Below are positions 1 through 7,825 of a stretch of 35,897 bases of DNA, piece after piece. The stretch comes from Candidatus Scybalousia scybalohippi (GTDB lineage Bacteria; Bacteroidota; Bacteroidia; Bacteroidales; P3). A program made the translations under genes and the position numbers. How positions within the stretch are numbered: the stretch's first letter is position 1; every line of letters begins with the position of its first letter. Under the pieces are notes generated by a model. The model was not told where the DNA came from. It saw only the letters and a program-made list of their open reading frames with translations, and ran no database searches. The DNA lies in assembly GCA_018065645.1 (NCBI GenBank), contig JAGHSX010000165.1:1-35897 (forward strand). The letters are read 5' to 3'.

Positions 1-6
1 TTCCAA

Positions 7-50
7 ATGCGCAGCATTTTTTGCAAAAGGGGAACTTTGAGAAATCAAAG
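7..50. other. Short hairpins upstream of the terminase, possible cos-side element
   Basis: Two small stem-loops lie here. One has arms AATGC and GCATT followed by a T run. The other has arms CTTTGA and TCAAAG around a GAAA tetraloop (35-50). No gene covers bases 1-152. In cos phages the terminase-binding site usually lies in this position. That role is inference; the hairpins themselves are seen. Confidence 0.3.
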
Positions 51-152
51 ATTTTCTTCTAGAATTAAGTCGTAATTTTTGTTGATTCCAAAAACAACGA
101 AAAAATGATGAAAAAAAGAGTGGTTTTTTGACATGAAAAGTGAGGTGATAGG

Positions 153-521
153 ATGAAGGCCACAACGTATGAAAAAAGAATAATCAAGAACATGAAGTCG
201 GTCGGAACCTATAAACCGGAGTTTGAAAAAGTGATATGCAACCTGGCACAGATCTTCGAGGACATGGACGAAGCAAGGAAACAATTTGTTTCATCTGGAG
301 GGAAATTCCTAGTGGAGCACACCAACAAGAATGGATCCACAAACTTCGTGAAGAATCCAAGCTACATGATCATAGAATCATTGCAGAAAAATGTGTTGAT
401 TTACAGTAGGGAACTAGGTCTGACACCGGAAGGATTGAAGAAGATTAATTCAGACGGACTTTCGACACAAAAAATGAGCAAACTGGACGAAGCATTGTTC
501 CAGTTGACTGCCGATGGCTAA
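153..521 (+). CDS. terS: Terminase small subunit, P27-like
   Basis: The 122-residue protein is expected to recognise the packaging site and recruit the large subunit to phage DNA. Its length, helical make-up and position directly before the large subunit fit the P27 family of small terminases. The ATG follows a GAGGTGAT-type ribosome site. The end overlaps the large-subunit start by eight bases, which suggests translational coupling. No catalytic motif is expected in this family. The assignment rests mainly on context and general resemblance, because small terminases diverge fast. Confidence 0.85.
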   Translation: MKATTYEKRIIKNMKSVGTYKPEFEKVICNLAQIFEDMDEARKQFVSSGGKFLVEHTNKNGSTNFVKNPSYMIIESLQKNVLIYSRELGLTPEGLKKINSDGLSTQKMSKLDEALFQLTADG

Positions 522-2220
522 AAGTAAACTTTTTGGCGAGGTCATAGGGTATGCACAGGGGATAATTGATGGAAAAATCATTGCAAATGAAGACAGGGTT
601 CTTGCCGCCAAAAGGTTCCTAAAAGATTTAGAGAACCCAAGATATGAAATGAGGACAAAAGATGCGGACTTCGTGATCAAAATTATCGAATCCACATTTG
701 TTCACATCAAAGGTCCGGCACGTGGGAAACCATTTAAGCTGGAGAAATGGGAAAAATTCATATGCTACAACATAGCAGGCTTTTACTATAAGGGCACCAA
801 CGAACGAAGATTCAAGGAAGCCTTTATTTTTTTGCCAAGAAAGAATTCTAAAACGTTTTTCGCTTCGGCTCTAGCCTGGGCACTATCACTTCTCGATAGA
901 CAGTACTTCTCAGTGCTTTATATCATCGCAACAAAGATGGATAGAGCGCTGGAAGCATTCGAGAACATACGAGAAAACATAGACTACATGGGTGAAACGA
1001 AGAATTTCAAGATTCTGAACAACAACGCAGAACATTCGATTTCTCGAACGTTCTATGATGGAATAGGGATGAAGGCCGGAGCAATGAGAATCCAGGCATT
1101 GGCAGCGGATGCGAAACGAGCCGATGGTTTGAATGCAAATATCATTATCCTGGACGAAATTCATGCGTATAAAAATGCCAATGAATACTATGTCTATAAG
1201 CAAGCGATGAAAGCATACATCAACAAATTGCTGATAGGTATAACAACAGCTGGAATAGATACGAATTCATTCTGTTATGAGCGACTCCAGTATTGCAAGG
1301 AAATCATGAGAGGGACAAAAGAAGATGAAGAATACTTCATTTTCATTTGCCAGGCTGACAATCCGGATGACTACACGAATCCGATCGAGCATGAAAAGGC
1401 AAATCCGAACTATGGAGTCACGATCAGACCACAAGACATCATGAATGAGGCCTTGCAGGCCCAGAATGATCCAACTGGAAGAAATGAGTTTCTAAATAAA
1501 TCTTTGAATATCTACACGAATGCTTTAGATTCGTACTTCGATATATTCCAAGTACAATCTAGTGATGAAAAGTACCACTGGACACTCACAGAATTGGCAA
1601 AACTGCCAATTAAGTGGTATGGAGGAGCCGATTTGTCGAAGATGTACGACTTGACAGGGACATGTCTACATGGAAGGTACAAAGGTGTGGATATTTCGAT
1701 AACACATGCATACATGCCAATTACTGCAGCACATGAAAAAGCAGAGGAAGACAACATTCCGTTCTTCTGGTGGGAGGAAATGGGATGGCTGACCATGTGT
1801 AATTCGGATGTTATAGACTACGAAGACCCAGTGCAGTGGTTCATTGACATGAAAAAGCTCGGTTTCAAGATTAAATGGGTTGGATATGATAGACGATATT
1901 CACGAGAATTTGTCCTAAAGATGAAAAAAGCAGGATTCAGAATGCGTGATCAGTCTCAGAGATATGTCGAAAAGACAGAAGCATTCCGAGAAATTGAGAA
2001 ACAGATTAAAAAACAAGCATATTATTACATGGGCAACAAGGCCTATGAGTATTGTATAGGCAATGTAAAAGCAATTGAAGATTCTGACGAGTTTGTGAGA
2101 TTCGAAAAGGTTCACAAAAATCGAAGAATTGACCTTTTTGATGCAGATGTAATAGCAACAAAGCAAATGCTGATAGATATTGAGAAAACCAATGCCGGAG
2201 CAGAATGGTGGGGAGAGTAG
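514..2220 (+). CDS. terL: Terminase large subunit, HK97/P27 group
   Basis: This is the ATP-driven DNA packaging motor and nuclease, docking on the portal during head filling. The 568-residue protein carries a degenerate Walker A (LPRKNSKT, residues 107-114) and a clear Walker B (IIILDEIH, 210-217). The C-terminal half holds the acidic residues expected of the RNase-H-like nuclease that cuts at cos, with GGADLSKMYDLTG near residue 370 as the likely first catalytic aspartate region. Length is normal for the family. It overlaps the small subunit and is followed at once by the portal gene. Confidence 0.96.
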   Translation: MAKSKLFGEVIGYAQGIIDGKIIANEDRVLAAKRFLKDLENPRYEMRTKDADFVIKIIESTFVHIKGPARGKPFKLEKWEKFICYNIAGFYYKGTNERRFKEAFIFLPRKNSKTFFASALAWALSLLDRQYFSVLYIIATKMDRALEAFENIRENIDYMGETKNFKILNNNAEHSISRTFYDGIGMKAGAMRIQALAADAKRADGLNANIIILDEIHAYKNANEYYVYKQAMKAYINKLLIGITTAGIDTNSFCYERLQYCKEIMRGTKEDEEYFIFICQADNPDDYTNPIEHEKANPNYGVTIRPQDIMNEALQAQNDPTGRNEFLNKSLNIYTNALDSYFDIFQVQSSDEKYHWTLTELAKLPIKWYGGADLSKMYDLTGTCLHGRYKGVDISITHAYMPITAAHEKAEEDNIPFFWWEEMGWLTMCNSDVIDYEDPVQWFIDMKKLGFKIKWVGYDRRYSREFVLKMKKAGFRMRDQSQRYVEKTEAFREIEKQIKKQAYYYMGNKAYEYCIGNVKAIEDSDEFVRFEKVHKNRRIDLFDADVIATKQMLIDIEKTNAGAEWWGE

Positions 2221-2228
2221 GAGGAAGA

Positions 2229-3407
2229 ATGTTTGAAGGGATATTTCGAAGAAAAAAGAAAAAACGATCTGCAGCATTCCTGACAACACAAGAAGGGTAT
2301 GAAATCCTATGTGGTGATGGATATACATCATTGGATAAGAACCCAGAAGTGATGGCAGGGTGCTTTACGATAGCAAACTTAATATCAAATATGACAATCC
2401 ATTTGATGGAGAATGGTAAAAAGGGACACCAACGAATCGAAAATGAACTGAGCAGACATGTTGATATTCAGCCCTGCGAATACATGACAAGAAAAACATG
2501 GATGACAGCAATCGTTATGAACCTTTTACTGCATGGTGATGGGAACAGTGTTGTTTATCCACATACCGATGGTGGATATTTGGGAGACCTGACTCCAATA
2601 GCACCTTCCAGGGTGTCGTTCATTCAAAATGGTGATGCCTATCAGATTTCTATCGATGGGAAAATGCATGATCCGTTAGATTTACTCCATTTTGTTTACA
2701 ACCCGGAAAAGGATAGACCGTGGATGGGACAAGGAATCACAGTGTCTTTGAAGGATGTAGTGGACAACCTTGGACAGGCAGCAGCCACTAAAAAAGGATT
2801 TATGCAGTCGAAGTGGAAGCCTTCAATCATCATAAAGGTTGATGCTCTTGCAGATGGATTCTCGTCACGAGAAGGAAGAAGGAAACTTCTTTCTGAGTAT
2901 ATAGAGACGTCTTCGGCAGGGGAACCATGGTTGATTCCAGCAGAGCAGTTTGCAGTGGAACAGGTAAGACCATTGTCACTATCAGACCTGGCGATACATG
3001 AAGGTGTTGAGATAGATAAAAAGACAGTGGCATCAATCCTTGGAGTGCCGGCTTTTATCCTTGGTGTTGGAGAATTCAATGCACAGGAATGGAATAATTT
3101 TATCTCGACCACAGTACATTCTGTCGCACTGATCATTCAGCAGGAGATGACAAAGAAACTATTGATGTCTCCGAAATGGTACTGGAAATTTAACATGTTC
3201 TCACTCTACTCCTACGACATAAAAACCATAAGCGATGTATTTGGAACAGTATATGACCGAGGCATCGTGACAGGTAACGAAGTCAGGGACAAGATGGGAA
3301 TGTCACCAATTGAAGGACTCGACAAACTGGTTATCCTGGAAAACTATATTCCAGTGGACAAGGTTGGCGAACAGCAGAAGTTGAAAGGAGCAGATAATGG
3401 CGAATAG
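2229..3407 (+). CDS. Portal protein, HK97 family
   Basis: This 392-residue protein should form the dodecameric ring at the head vertex through which DNA enters and leaves and on which the terminase and connectors dock. The start chosen is the ATG at 2229, because a TAGGAGGA ribosome site precedes it; an in-frame ATG at 2205 lacks one and lies inside the terminase gene. The N-terminus is very basic (FRRKKKKR). Length and order between terminase and prohead protease match the HK97-like portal family. It overlaps the protease gene by eleven bases. Confidence 0.94.
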   Translation: MFEGIFRRKKKKRSAAFLTTQEGYEILCGDGYTSLDKNPEVMAGCFTIANLISNMTIHLMENGKKGHQRIENELSRHVDIQPCEYMTRKTWMTAIVMNLLLHGDGNSVVYPHTDGGYLGDLTPIAPSRVSFIQNGDAYQISIDGKMHDPLDLLHFVYNPEKDRPWMGQGITVSLKDVVDNLGQAAATKKGFMQSKWKPSIIIKVDALADGFSSREGRRKLLSEYIETSSAGEPWLIPAEQFAVEQVRPLSLSDLAIHEGVEIDKKTVASILGVPAFILGVGEFNAQEWNNFISTTVHSVALIIQQEMTKKLLMSPKWYWKFNMFSLYSYDIKTISDVFGTVYDRGIVTGNEVRDKMGMSPIEGLDKLVILENYIPVDKVGEQQKLKGADNGE

Positions 3408-3972
3408 AGACATGCGACAGGTCAGATCCTGTCAATCACAATTCAATACAAGGGATGACGGAGGAGAACTTCACATAGAAGGATACTTCTCCGTTTTTAA
3501 TAGCAACTACGAAATATGGCCAGGAGCAACAGAGTCTGTAGCACCTGGCGCTTTTTCTGACACTCTTGGTGAAGATGTCAGAGCACTGGTCAACCATGAA
3601 ACACGACTGGTCCTCGGAAGAAATAAGGCTTCCACATTGGAACTTCGTGAAGACTCACATGGCTTATGGGGCAAGATCAGAATCAATCCGAACGATTCAG
3701 ATGCAATGAACCTGTATGAACGTGTGAAACGTGGTGATGTAGATCAGTGTTCATTTGGCTTCGACATTCTTGACGAGGAAACCGAATTCCGAGAAGACGG
3801 AAGTGTCCACTGGACTATCAGAAAAGTGAAGTTGTATGAAGTGTCTGTGTGCACATTCCCTGCATACACAGAAACATCCGTATCTGCAAGGGAAAAAGAC
3901 CTGGAACAGGTACAGAAGAGAAAAAGAGATGCTTGGAAAGAAAGTATCACTAAAAAATTGAAAGGAGAATAG
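3397..3972 (+). CDS. Prohead maturation protease, HK97 family (peptidase U35)
   Basis: The 191-residue serine protease should cut the scaffold-like delta domain from the capsid protein after prohead assembly. The family signature is visible: His67 in VNHETR and Ser119 in QCSFGF are the probable catalytic pair, and the conserved stretch around VSVCTFPAY follows. A basic, helical tail of about 25 residues ends the protein. The gene overlaps the portal and stops two bases before the capsid start, the standard portal-protease-capsid order. Confidence 0.94.
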   Translation: MANRDMRQVRSCQSQFNTRDDGGELHIEGYFSVFNSNYEIWPGATESVAPGAFSDTLGEDVRALVNHETRLVLGRNKASTLELREDSHGLWGKIRINPNDSDAMNLYERVKRGDVDQCSFGFDILDEETEFREDGSVHWTIRKVKLYEVSVCTFPAYTETSVSAREKDLEQVQKRKRDAWKESITKKLKGE

Positions 3973-3974
3973 CT

Positions 3975-5354
3975 ATGGGTTTAAAAGCTATCAAACTCAG
4001 AAAAGTTATTGATAATAAGTCAAAAGAGTTAAATGCTTTACGTGAAAAGTCTGCAGGCTTTGCAACAAGAGAAGCAGAACTCGAAGCAGCGATCAATGAA
4101 GCTGAGACAGAAGAAGACATGGCAGCGGTTGACGAAGAAGTGGCAAAATTCGAAACAGAGAAAAAAGAAAATGAATCTGCTATCGCAGGCCTTGAAAAGG
4201 AAATCGCTGACTTAGAAGAAGAACTGGAAGAAGCAGAAAAGCAGCAGCCTGCACCAATGCCAGAACCAGAAGAAGGAAGATCCAAAGACAAGGAGGGTAA
4301 AATCATGCCAGTAAGAAACGTAAGATTTGGCGAAATGTCCATGCAGGAAAGAACTGCATTTACAGAAAGAGAAACAGTTAAAAACTTCCTCGCAGAAGTT
4401 AGAAAAGCAATCAAAGAAAAACGTACTATGAACAACGTAGGCCTTACAATCCCACAGGAAATGCTCGGCCTCTTAGAACAGGAAATGTACGGAAATTCCA
4501 AATTAATTCCAAAGGTTACAATGGAACAGGTATCCGGCACAGCTAGACAGCGTATTATGGGTGACATTCCAGAAGCGATCTGGACAGAAATGTGTGCAAC
4601 ACTCAATGAACTCGACCTTACATTCAACGATGTAGAAGTGGATGGTTACAAAGTTGGCGGTTTCTTCGCAGTTTGTAACGCAATCCTCGAAGACAATGAT
4701 GTAAACCTTGCAGGCAAGATCATCTCTGCATTAGGTCAGTCCATCGCTATCGCACTCGACAAAGCGATCATTTATGGTACAGGTACAAAGATGCCACTTG
4801 GTATCGTAACTCGTCTCGCTCAGACTTCTGCACCATCCGGTTACCCTGCAACAGCAAGACCATTCGTTAACCTTGCAACTACTAACATCACAACCGGTAC
4901 AGGCAAGACAGAAATGGCACTATTCAAAGAGATCATCCTTGCTCGTAAAAATGTTAAGAACAAATACTACTCCGGTGGTATCACATGGTGCATGTCCGAA
5001 AATACTCATCTTACACTTCTCGCAGAATCAATGGGCAAAAATGCACAGGCTACAATCGTTGCAGGTATGAACAACACAATGCCTATCCTTGGCGGTGACA
5101 TTGTAGAACTTCCATTCATTCCAGATGGTGAAATTGTATACGGATACTTCCCAGCATACTTACTCGTTCAGAGAGCAGGAACACAGATCGCTCGTTCCGA
5201 ACATGCTCGTTTCGTTGAAGATCAGACACTCTTCAAAGGCACAGCAAGATATGATGGTGTCCCAGTAATCGCAGAAGCATTTGGTCTTATGTCCATCACA
5301 ACATCTGCACCAACTACATCCATCACATTCCCAACTGACACAGCAAACGCATAA
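3975..5354 (+). CDS. Major capsid protein, HK97 fold with N-terminal delta domain
   Basis: The 459-residue protein should build the icosahedral shell. Residues 1 to about 105 are a highly charged coiled coil rich in Glu and Lys, the delta domain that acts as internal scaffold and is removed by the upstream protease. The mature HK97-type part follows from around residue 115. Codon choice differs from neighbours, especially after about base 4300: Arg is often CGT and Leu often CTC or CTT, as in highly expressed genes. The GGAG-preceded ATG at 3975 is the only good start. Confidence 0.94.
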   Translation: MGLKAIKLRKVIDNKSKELNALREKSAGFATREAELEAAINEAETEEDMAAVDEEVAKFETEKKENESAIAGLEKEIADLEEELEEAEKQQPAPMPEPEEGRSKDKEGKIMPVRNVRFGEMSMQERTAFTERETVKNFLAEVRKAIKEKRTMNNVGLTIPQEMLGLLEQEMYGNSKLIPKVTMEQVSGTARQRIMGDIPEAIWTEMCATLNELDLTFNDVEVDGYKVGGFFAVCNAILEDNDVNLAGKIISALGQSIAIALDKAIIYGTGTKMPLGIVTRLAQTSAPSGYPATARPFVNLATTNITTGTGKTEMALFKEIILARKNVKNKYYSGGITWCMSENTHLTLLAESMGKNAQATIVAGMNNTMPILGGDIVELPFIPDGEIVYGYFPAYLLVQRAGTQIARSEHARFVEDQTLFKGTARYDGVPVIAEAFGLMSITTSAPTTSITFPTDTANA

Positions 5355-5371
5355 TCTAGAAGGAGGCACTT

Positions 5372-5671
5372 ATGGACGAAGTAATTCTGAAAATATTAAA
5401 AACAGATCTGCAGATTAGTGCCTCCGCATACGATGATTTACTTCTCAACATGATAGCAATGGCAAGAGCAGCCATTGAGACAGAAGGCATCCAACTTTAT
5501 GATACTCGTGAAGATAATATGCTCATAGAAATGTACGCAGCACATATCTACAGAAACCGAAAAGGTTATGAAGTTGGAGGACGGAAGGAATTCGAACGAG
5601 TGATGCCAAGGATGCTGAGATGGCAGCTTAACAACAAATTAATGTCACAGAAGGGCAAGGGTGATGATTAA
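5372..5671 (+). CDS. Head-tail connector, gp6-like adaptor
   Basis: This 99-residue, mostly helical protein follows the capsid gene and matches the size and composition of the HK97 gp6-like adaptor that docks under the portal as the first connector ring. An AGGAGGCACTT ribosome site precedes the ATG. Its stop overlaps the next start in a TAATG junction, so the two connector genes are probably coupled. The role comes from position and general family resemblance. Confidence 0.82.
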   Translation: MDEVILKILKTDLQISASAYDDLLLNMIAMARAAIETEGIQLYDTREDNMLIEMYAAHIYRNRKGYEVGGRKEFERVMPRMLRWQLNNKLMSQKGKGDD

Positions 5672-5979
5672 TGGACGGAGTAGCATATCTCATATCCAGT
5701 ACGTTCGAATTTGACGAGATTGGCCAGGAAAAGATGGTTCCAGGGGAACCAAGAGAAGTCTTGGTAACAGAAGGCACAGTAGGTCGTGATGAATTCTTTG
5801 AAGCGAACATAAAAGGCCTTCGCCCTGAAATCATGCTTGAAACTGCTTATATCAATTATGATCATGAATCAAAGGCTATCTATGATGGCGAAGAATACAG
5901 TATCTATAGGACATACCACAGAAGGGATGACGATGTTATAGAACTGTACCTTGGAAAGAAGGTCGGAGATTTTGGCTAA
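5671..5979 (+). CDS. Head closure / head-tail adaptor protein
   Basis: A 102-residue, beta-rich protein in the slot of the second connector, which closes the head channel and joins the tail in SPP1- and HK97-like phages. The central region and the closing part around YHRRDDDVIELYL look like a small barrel. It starts at the ATG overlapping the previous stop and runs eight bases into the next gene. I recognise the slot rather than a firm signature. Confidence 0.75.
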   Translation: MDGVAYLISSTFEFDEIGQEKMVPGEPREVLVTEGTVGRDEFFEANIKGLRPEIMLETAYINYDHESKAIYDGEEYSIYRTYHRRDDDVIELYLGKKVGDFG

Positions 5980-6352
5980 GAAGATAAAACTGGACGATCT
6001 GGCAGCGGCAGTCATGAGTGAACTAGAGAAGTATAACAAGGAATCATCGCAAAAGCTGCAGAAGGGACTGGAAAAACTGGCGAAGAACACAGCCAAAGAA
6101 CTGAAAGGTGCTTCGCCAAGAAAGTCCGGAGGATATGCAGGCGGTTGGACCGCAAAGACTGTATTCAAGTCTAATGAAGATATAAGAATAACAGTCCACA
6201 ACAGAAAGAAGCCAGGACTTACACATTTGCTAGAGCATGGACATGCCAAGCCAAATGGTGGAAGAACTGGAGCGAGAGTCCATATCAAGCCTGCAGAAGA
6301 AAGAGCGATACAAGAGGCCACAAAAGTGGGGCAGGAGGCATATGGTAAGTAA
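5972..6352 (+). CDS. HK97 gp10-like tail completion protein
   Basis: The 126-residue protein resembles the HK97 gp10 family, which lines the neck or tail end near the connector. It has an N-terminal helix, then the pattern PRKSGGYAGGW, and a later LLEHGHAKPNGG with the conserved HGHA typical of the family. The TTG at 5972 after GGAG is the preferred start, giving an N-terminus of MAKKIKLDD; a TTG at 5951 is possible. It overlaps the head-closure gene by eight bases and the next gene by eleven. Confidence 0.85.
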   Translation: MAKKIKLDDLAAAVMSELEKYNKESSQKLQKGLEKLAKNTAKELKGASPRKSGGYAGGWTAKTVFKSNEDIRITVHNRKKPGLTHLLEHGHAKPNGGRTGARVHIKPAEERAIQEATKVGQEAYGK

Positions 6353-6677
6353 TTTCGTTCAATTAAAAGAAATATTAAGTGATATGGGTATTCCAGGTGC
6401 TTACTATAAATTCTCAGAGAGAAATGCTCCTGGAGGCTTCCCATATTACGTTTATTTTTCTGAATCAACAGAAACGTTTAAAGCAGACAATATCTCGTTC
6501 GTGAACATCCCAACAGTGTTCATTGAACTATATACAAAAGACAAAGATATTGTGCTGGAAAAGAAAATGGAATCAATCTTGAAAGAGAATGACATGCCAT
6601 ACACAAAAGAAGAAACGTTCCTGGATGATGAAGAAGGTCACTTAGTAATTTACACAACAAGTTTTGTGGAGGAATAA
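6342..6677 (+). CDS. Tail terminator / tail completion protein
   Basis: A 111-residue protein lying between the gp10-like gene and the major tail protein, where the tail terminator that caps the tube sits in related phages. The ATG at 6342 has GGAGG just upstream, so longer in-frame starts are unlikely. Composition is mixed helix and strand with several aromatic residues near residue 30 (FPYYVYF). Assigned by position and size only. Confidence 0.72.
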   Translation: MVSNFVQLKEILSDMGIPGAYYKFSERNAPGGFPYYVYFSESTETFKADNISFVNIPTVFIELYTKDKDIVLEKKMESILKENDMPYTKEETFLDDEEGHLVIYTTSFVEE

Positions 6678-6680
6678 AAA

Positions 6681-7268
6681 ATGGCAGGAGAAGCAAATAA
6701 AATCAAATATGGTTTAAAAAATGTGTACGTGGCTAAATGTACAGAGAATATTGACTCTGTATCAGGAGCGATCACATATACATATGGAACACCAAAGGCA
6801 ATCCTTGGTGCGGTTAACTTATCAATGAGTCCAGAAGGAAGCTCTGATCCATTCCACGCAGATAATATGGTATTTTTCCGTACTAATGCAAACAATGGAT
6901 ATTCTGGAGACTTGGAGATTGCATTAATTCCAGACTGGTTCCGTGAAGAAATTCTTGGTGAAAAAAAAGACTCCAAAGGAATCCTTTGGGAAAAATCCGA
7001 TGATACAGAAACTGGTAAATTCGCAATGATGTTCCAGTTTGAAGGTGACAAGAAAGCAACTCGTCACGTGTTCCTGTACTGTACTGCACAGAGACCTGAC
7101 ATCAACGGAGCAACACAGGAAGACACTGTTGAACCTCAGACAGAAACAATGAGTCTGAATGCTGACCCTAGAGCAGATGGCTGGATCAAGGGTAAGACAA
7201 CACCAGACACAGATGAAACAGCATATAACAGCTGGTTTACAAAGGTACAGGAACCTAACATTGCATAA
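6681..7268 (+). CDS. Major tail tube protein
   Basis: The 195-residue protein should polymerise into the non-contractile tail tube. It is beta-rich, with a conserved central section (SPEGSSDPFHADN, YSGDLEIALIPDWF) typical of Gram-positive siphophage tube proteins. It sits directly before the tail chaperone genes, as expected. A strong start follows the previous stop by only three bases. No C-terminal Ig-like domain is present, so this is the short form. Confidence 0.9.
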   Translation: MAGEANKIKYGLKNVYVAKCTENIDSVSGAITYTYGTPKAILGAVNLSMSPEGSSDPFHADNMVFFRTNANNGYSGDLEIALIPDWFREEILGEKKDSKGILWEKSDDTETGKFAMMFQFEGDKKATRHVFLYCTAQRPDINGATQEDTVEPQTETMSLNADPRADGWIKGKTTPDTDETAYNSWFTKVQEPNIA

Positions 7269-7284
7269 TAAGGAGTGAAATATC

Positions 7285-7653
7285 ATGCTTAAAAAGACAA
7301 TCACAATATCTGGAAGAAAGGTGGATTTTAGAGCATCTGCCACAGTGCCTCGTCTTTATCGAGCAAAATTCCAGAGAGACATTTTCAAAGACTTGAGAAA
7401 ACTTAATTCGTCTTATGATGAAGCAACACAGGGAACAGAGTTTGAGATTGAAGATCTTGAACTGTTCGAAAATGTGGCATATATCATGGCATATCATGCT
7501 GACAACTCAATCCCAGACATTGACGATTGGCTTGATCAGTTTGATATGTTCTCAATCTATCAGATACTTCCGGAAATCCTTAACTTATGGGGACTCAATA
7601 TGGAAACGGAAGCGAACGCAAAAAAAAACTTGGCAAAAGTAGCAGGGAGTTAA
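7285..7653 (+). CDS. Tail assembly chaperone, short form (gpG-like)
   Basis: The 122-residue protein should hold the tape measure protein during tail assembly. It has the expected size and position between the tube and tape measure genes and an AAGGAG site. Near its end, codons GCA AAA AAA AAC create the canonical slippery heptamer A AAA AAC at 7623-7629. The downstream sequence is open in the -1 frame and encodes a fused long form. The stop codon lies inside a downstream hairpin (7646-7660). Confidence 0.88.
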   Translation: MLKKTITISGRKVDFRASATVPRLYRAKFQRDIFKDLRKLNSSYDEATQGTEFEIEDLELFENVAYIMAYHADNSIPDIDDWLDQFDMFSIYQILPEILNLWGLNMETEANAKKNLAKVAGS

Positions 7654-7671
7654 CAACTCCGTTGTTTTTGC
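7623..7671 (+). promoter_or_regulatory. Programmed -1 frameshift signal: slippery A AAA AAC plus hairpin
   Basis: Nine consecutive A residues end in C, so A AAA AAC is in frame at 7623-7629. An inner hairpin GGAGTT/AACTCC (7646-7660) holds the zero-frame stop. An outer pairing GCAAAA (7633-7638) with TTTTGC (7666-7671) could extend it to a stem starting three bases after the heptamer. This is the layout of gpG/gpGT frameshifting in many tailed phages. Confidence 0.85.
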
Positions 7672-7814
7672 TCAGGTGTCTTGAAGTCGGGATCTCTATC
7701 AGGGATCTCGACTTTTTGTCTATTGGTCTAGTGTTGGATATTTGGACAGAAAAGGCAAACGACAGTTTTAAATATCCAAATCTGGCCACACAGGAAGATT
7801 TCGACAAATTCTAG
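7629..7814 (+). CDS. Tail assembly chaperone, -1 frameshift extension (gpT-like part)
   Basis: This segment has no start of its own and is read as a C-terminal extension after ribosomes slip back one base at the A AAA AAC heptamer. It adds about 61 residues, giving a fusion of roughly 176 residues. The extension contains a hydrophobic stretch (LSIGLVLDIW) and ends in ATQEDFDKF, the kind of ending seen in Gram-positive gpT-like domains. It stops eleven bases before the tape measure start. In lambda the fused form bridges tape measure and tail tube subunits; the same role is inferred here. Confidence 0.85.
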   Translation, partial: LGKSSRELTTPLFLLRCLEVGISIRDLDFLSIGLVLDIWTEKANDSFKYPNLATQEDFDKF

Positions 7815-7825
7815 GAGTGGGATAA

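Noticed and set aside
3950..4627. Minus-strand frame of 225 codons opposite the capsid delta domain
   Set aside because: It is a Ser-rich shadow of the Glu/Lys-rich coiled coil, with no start signal.
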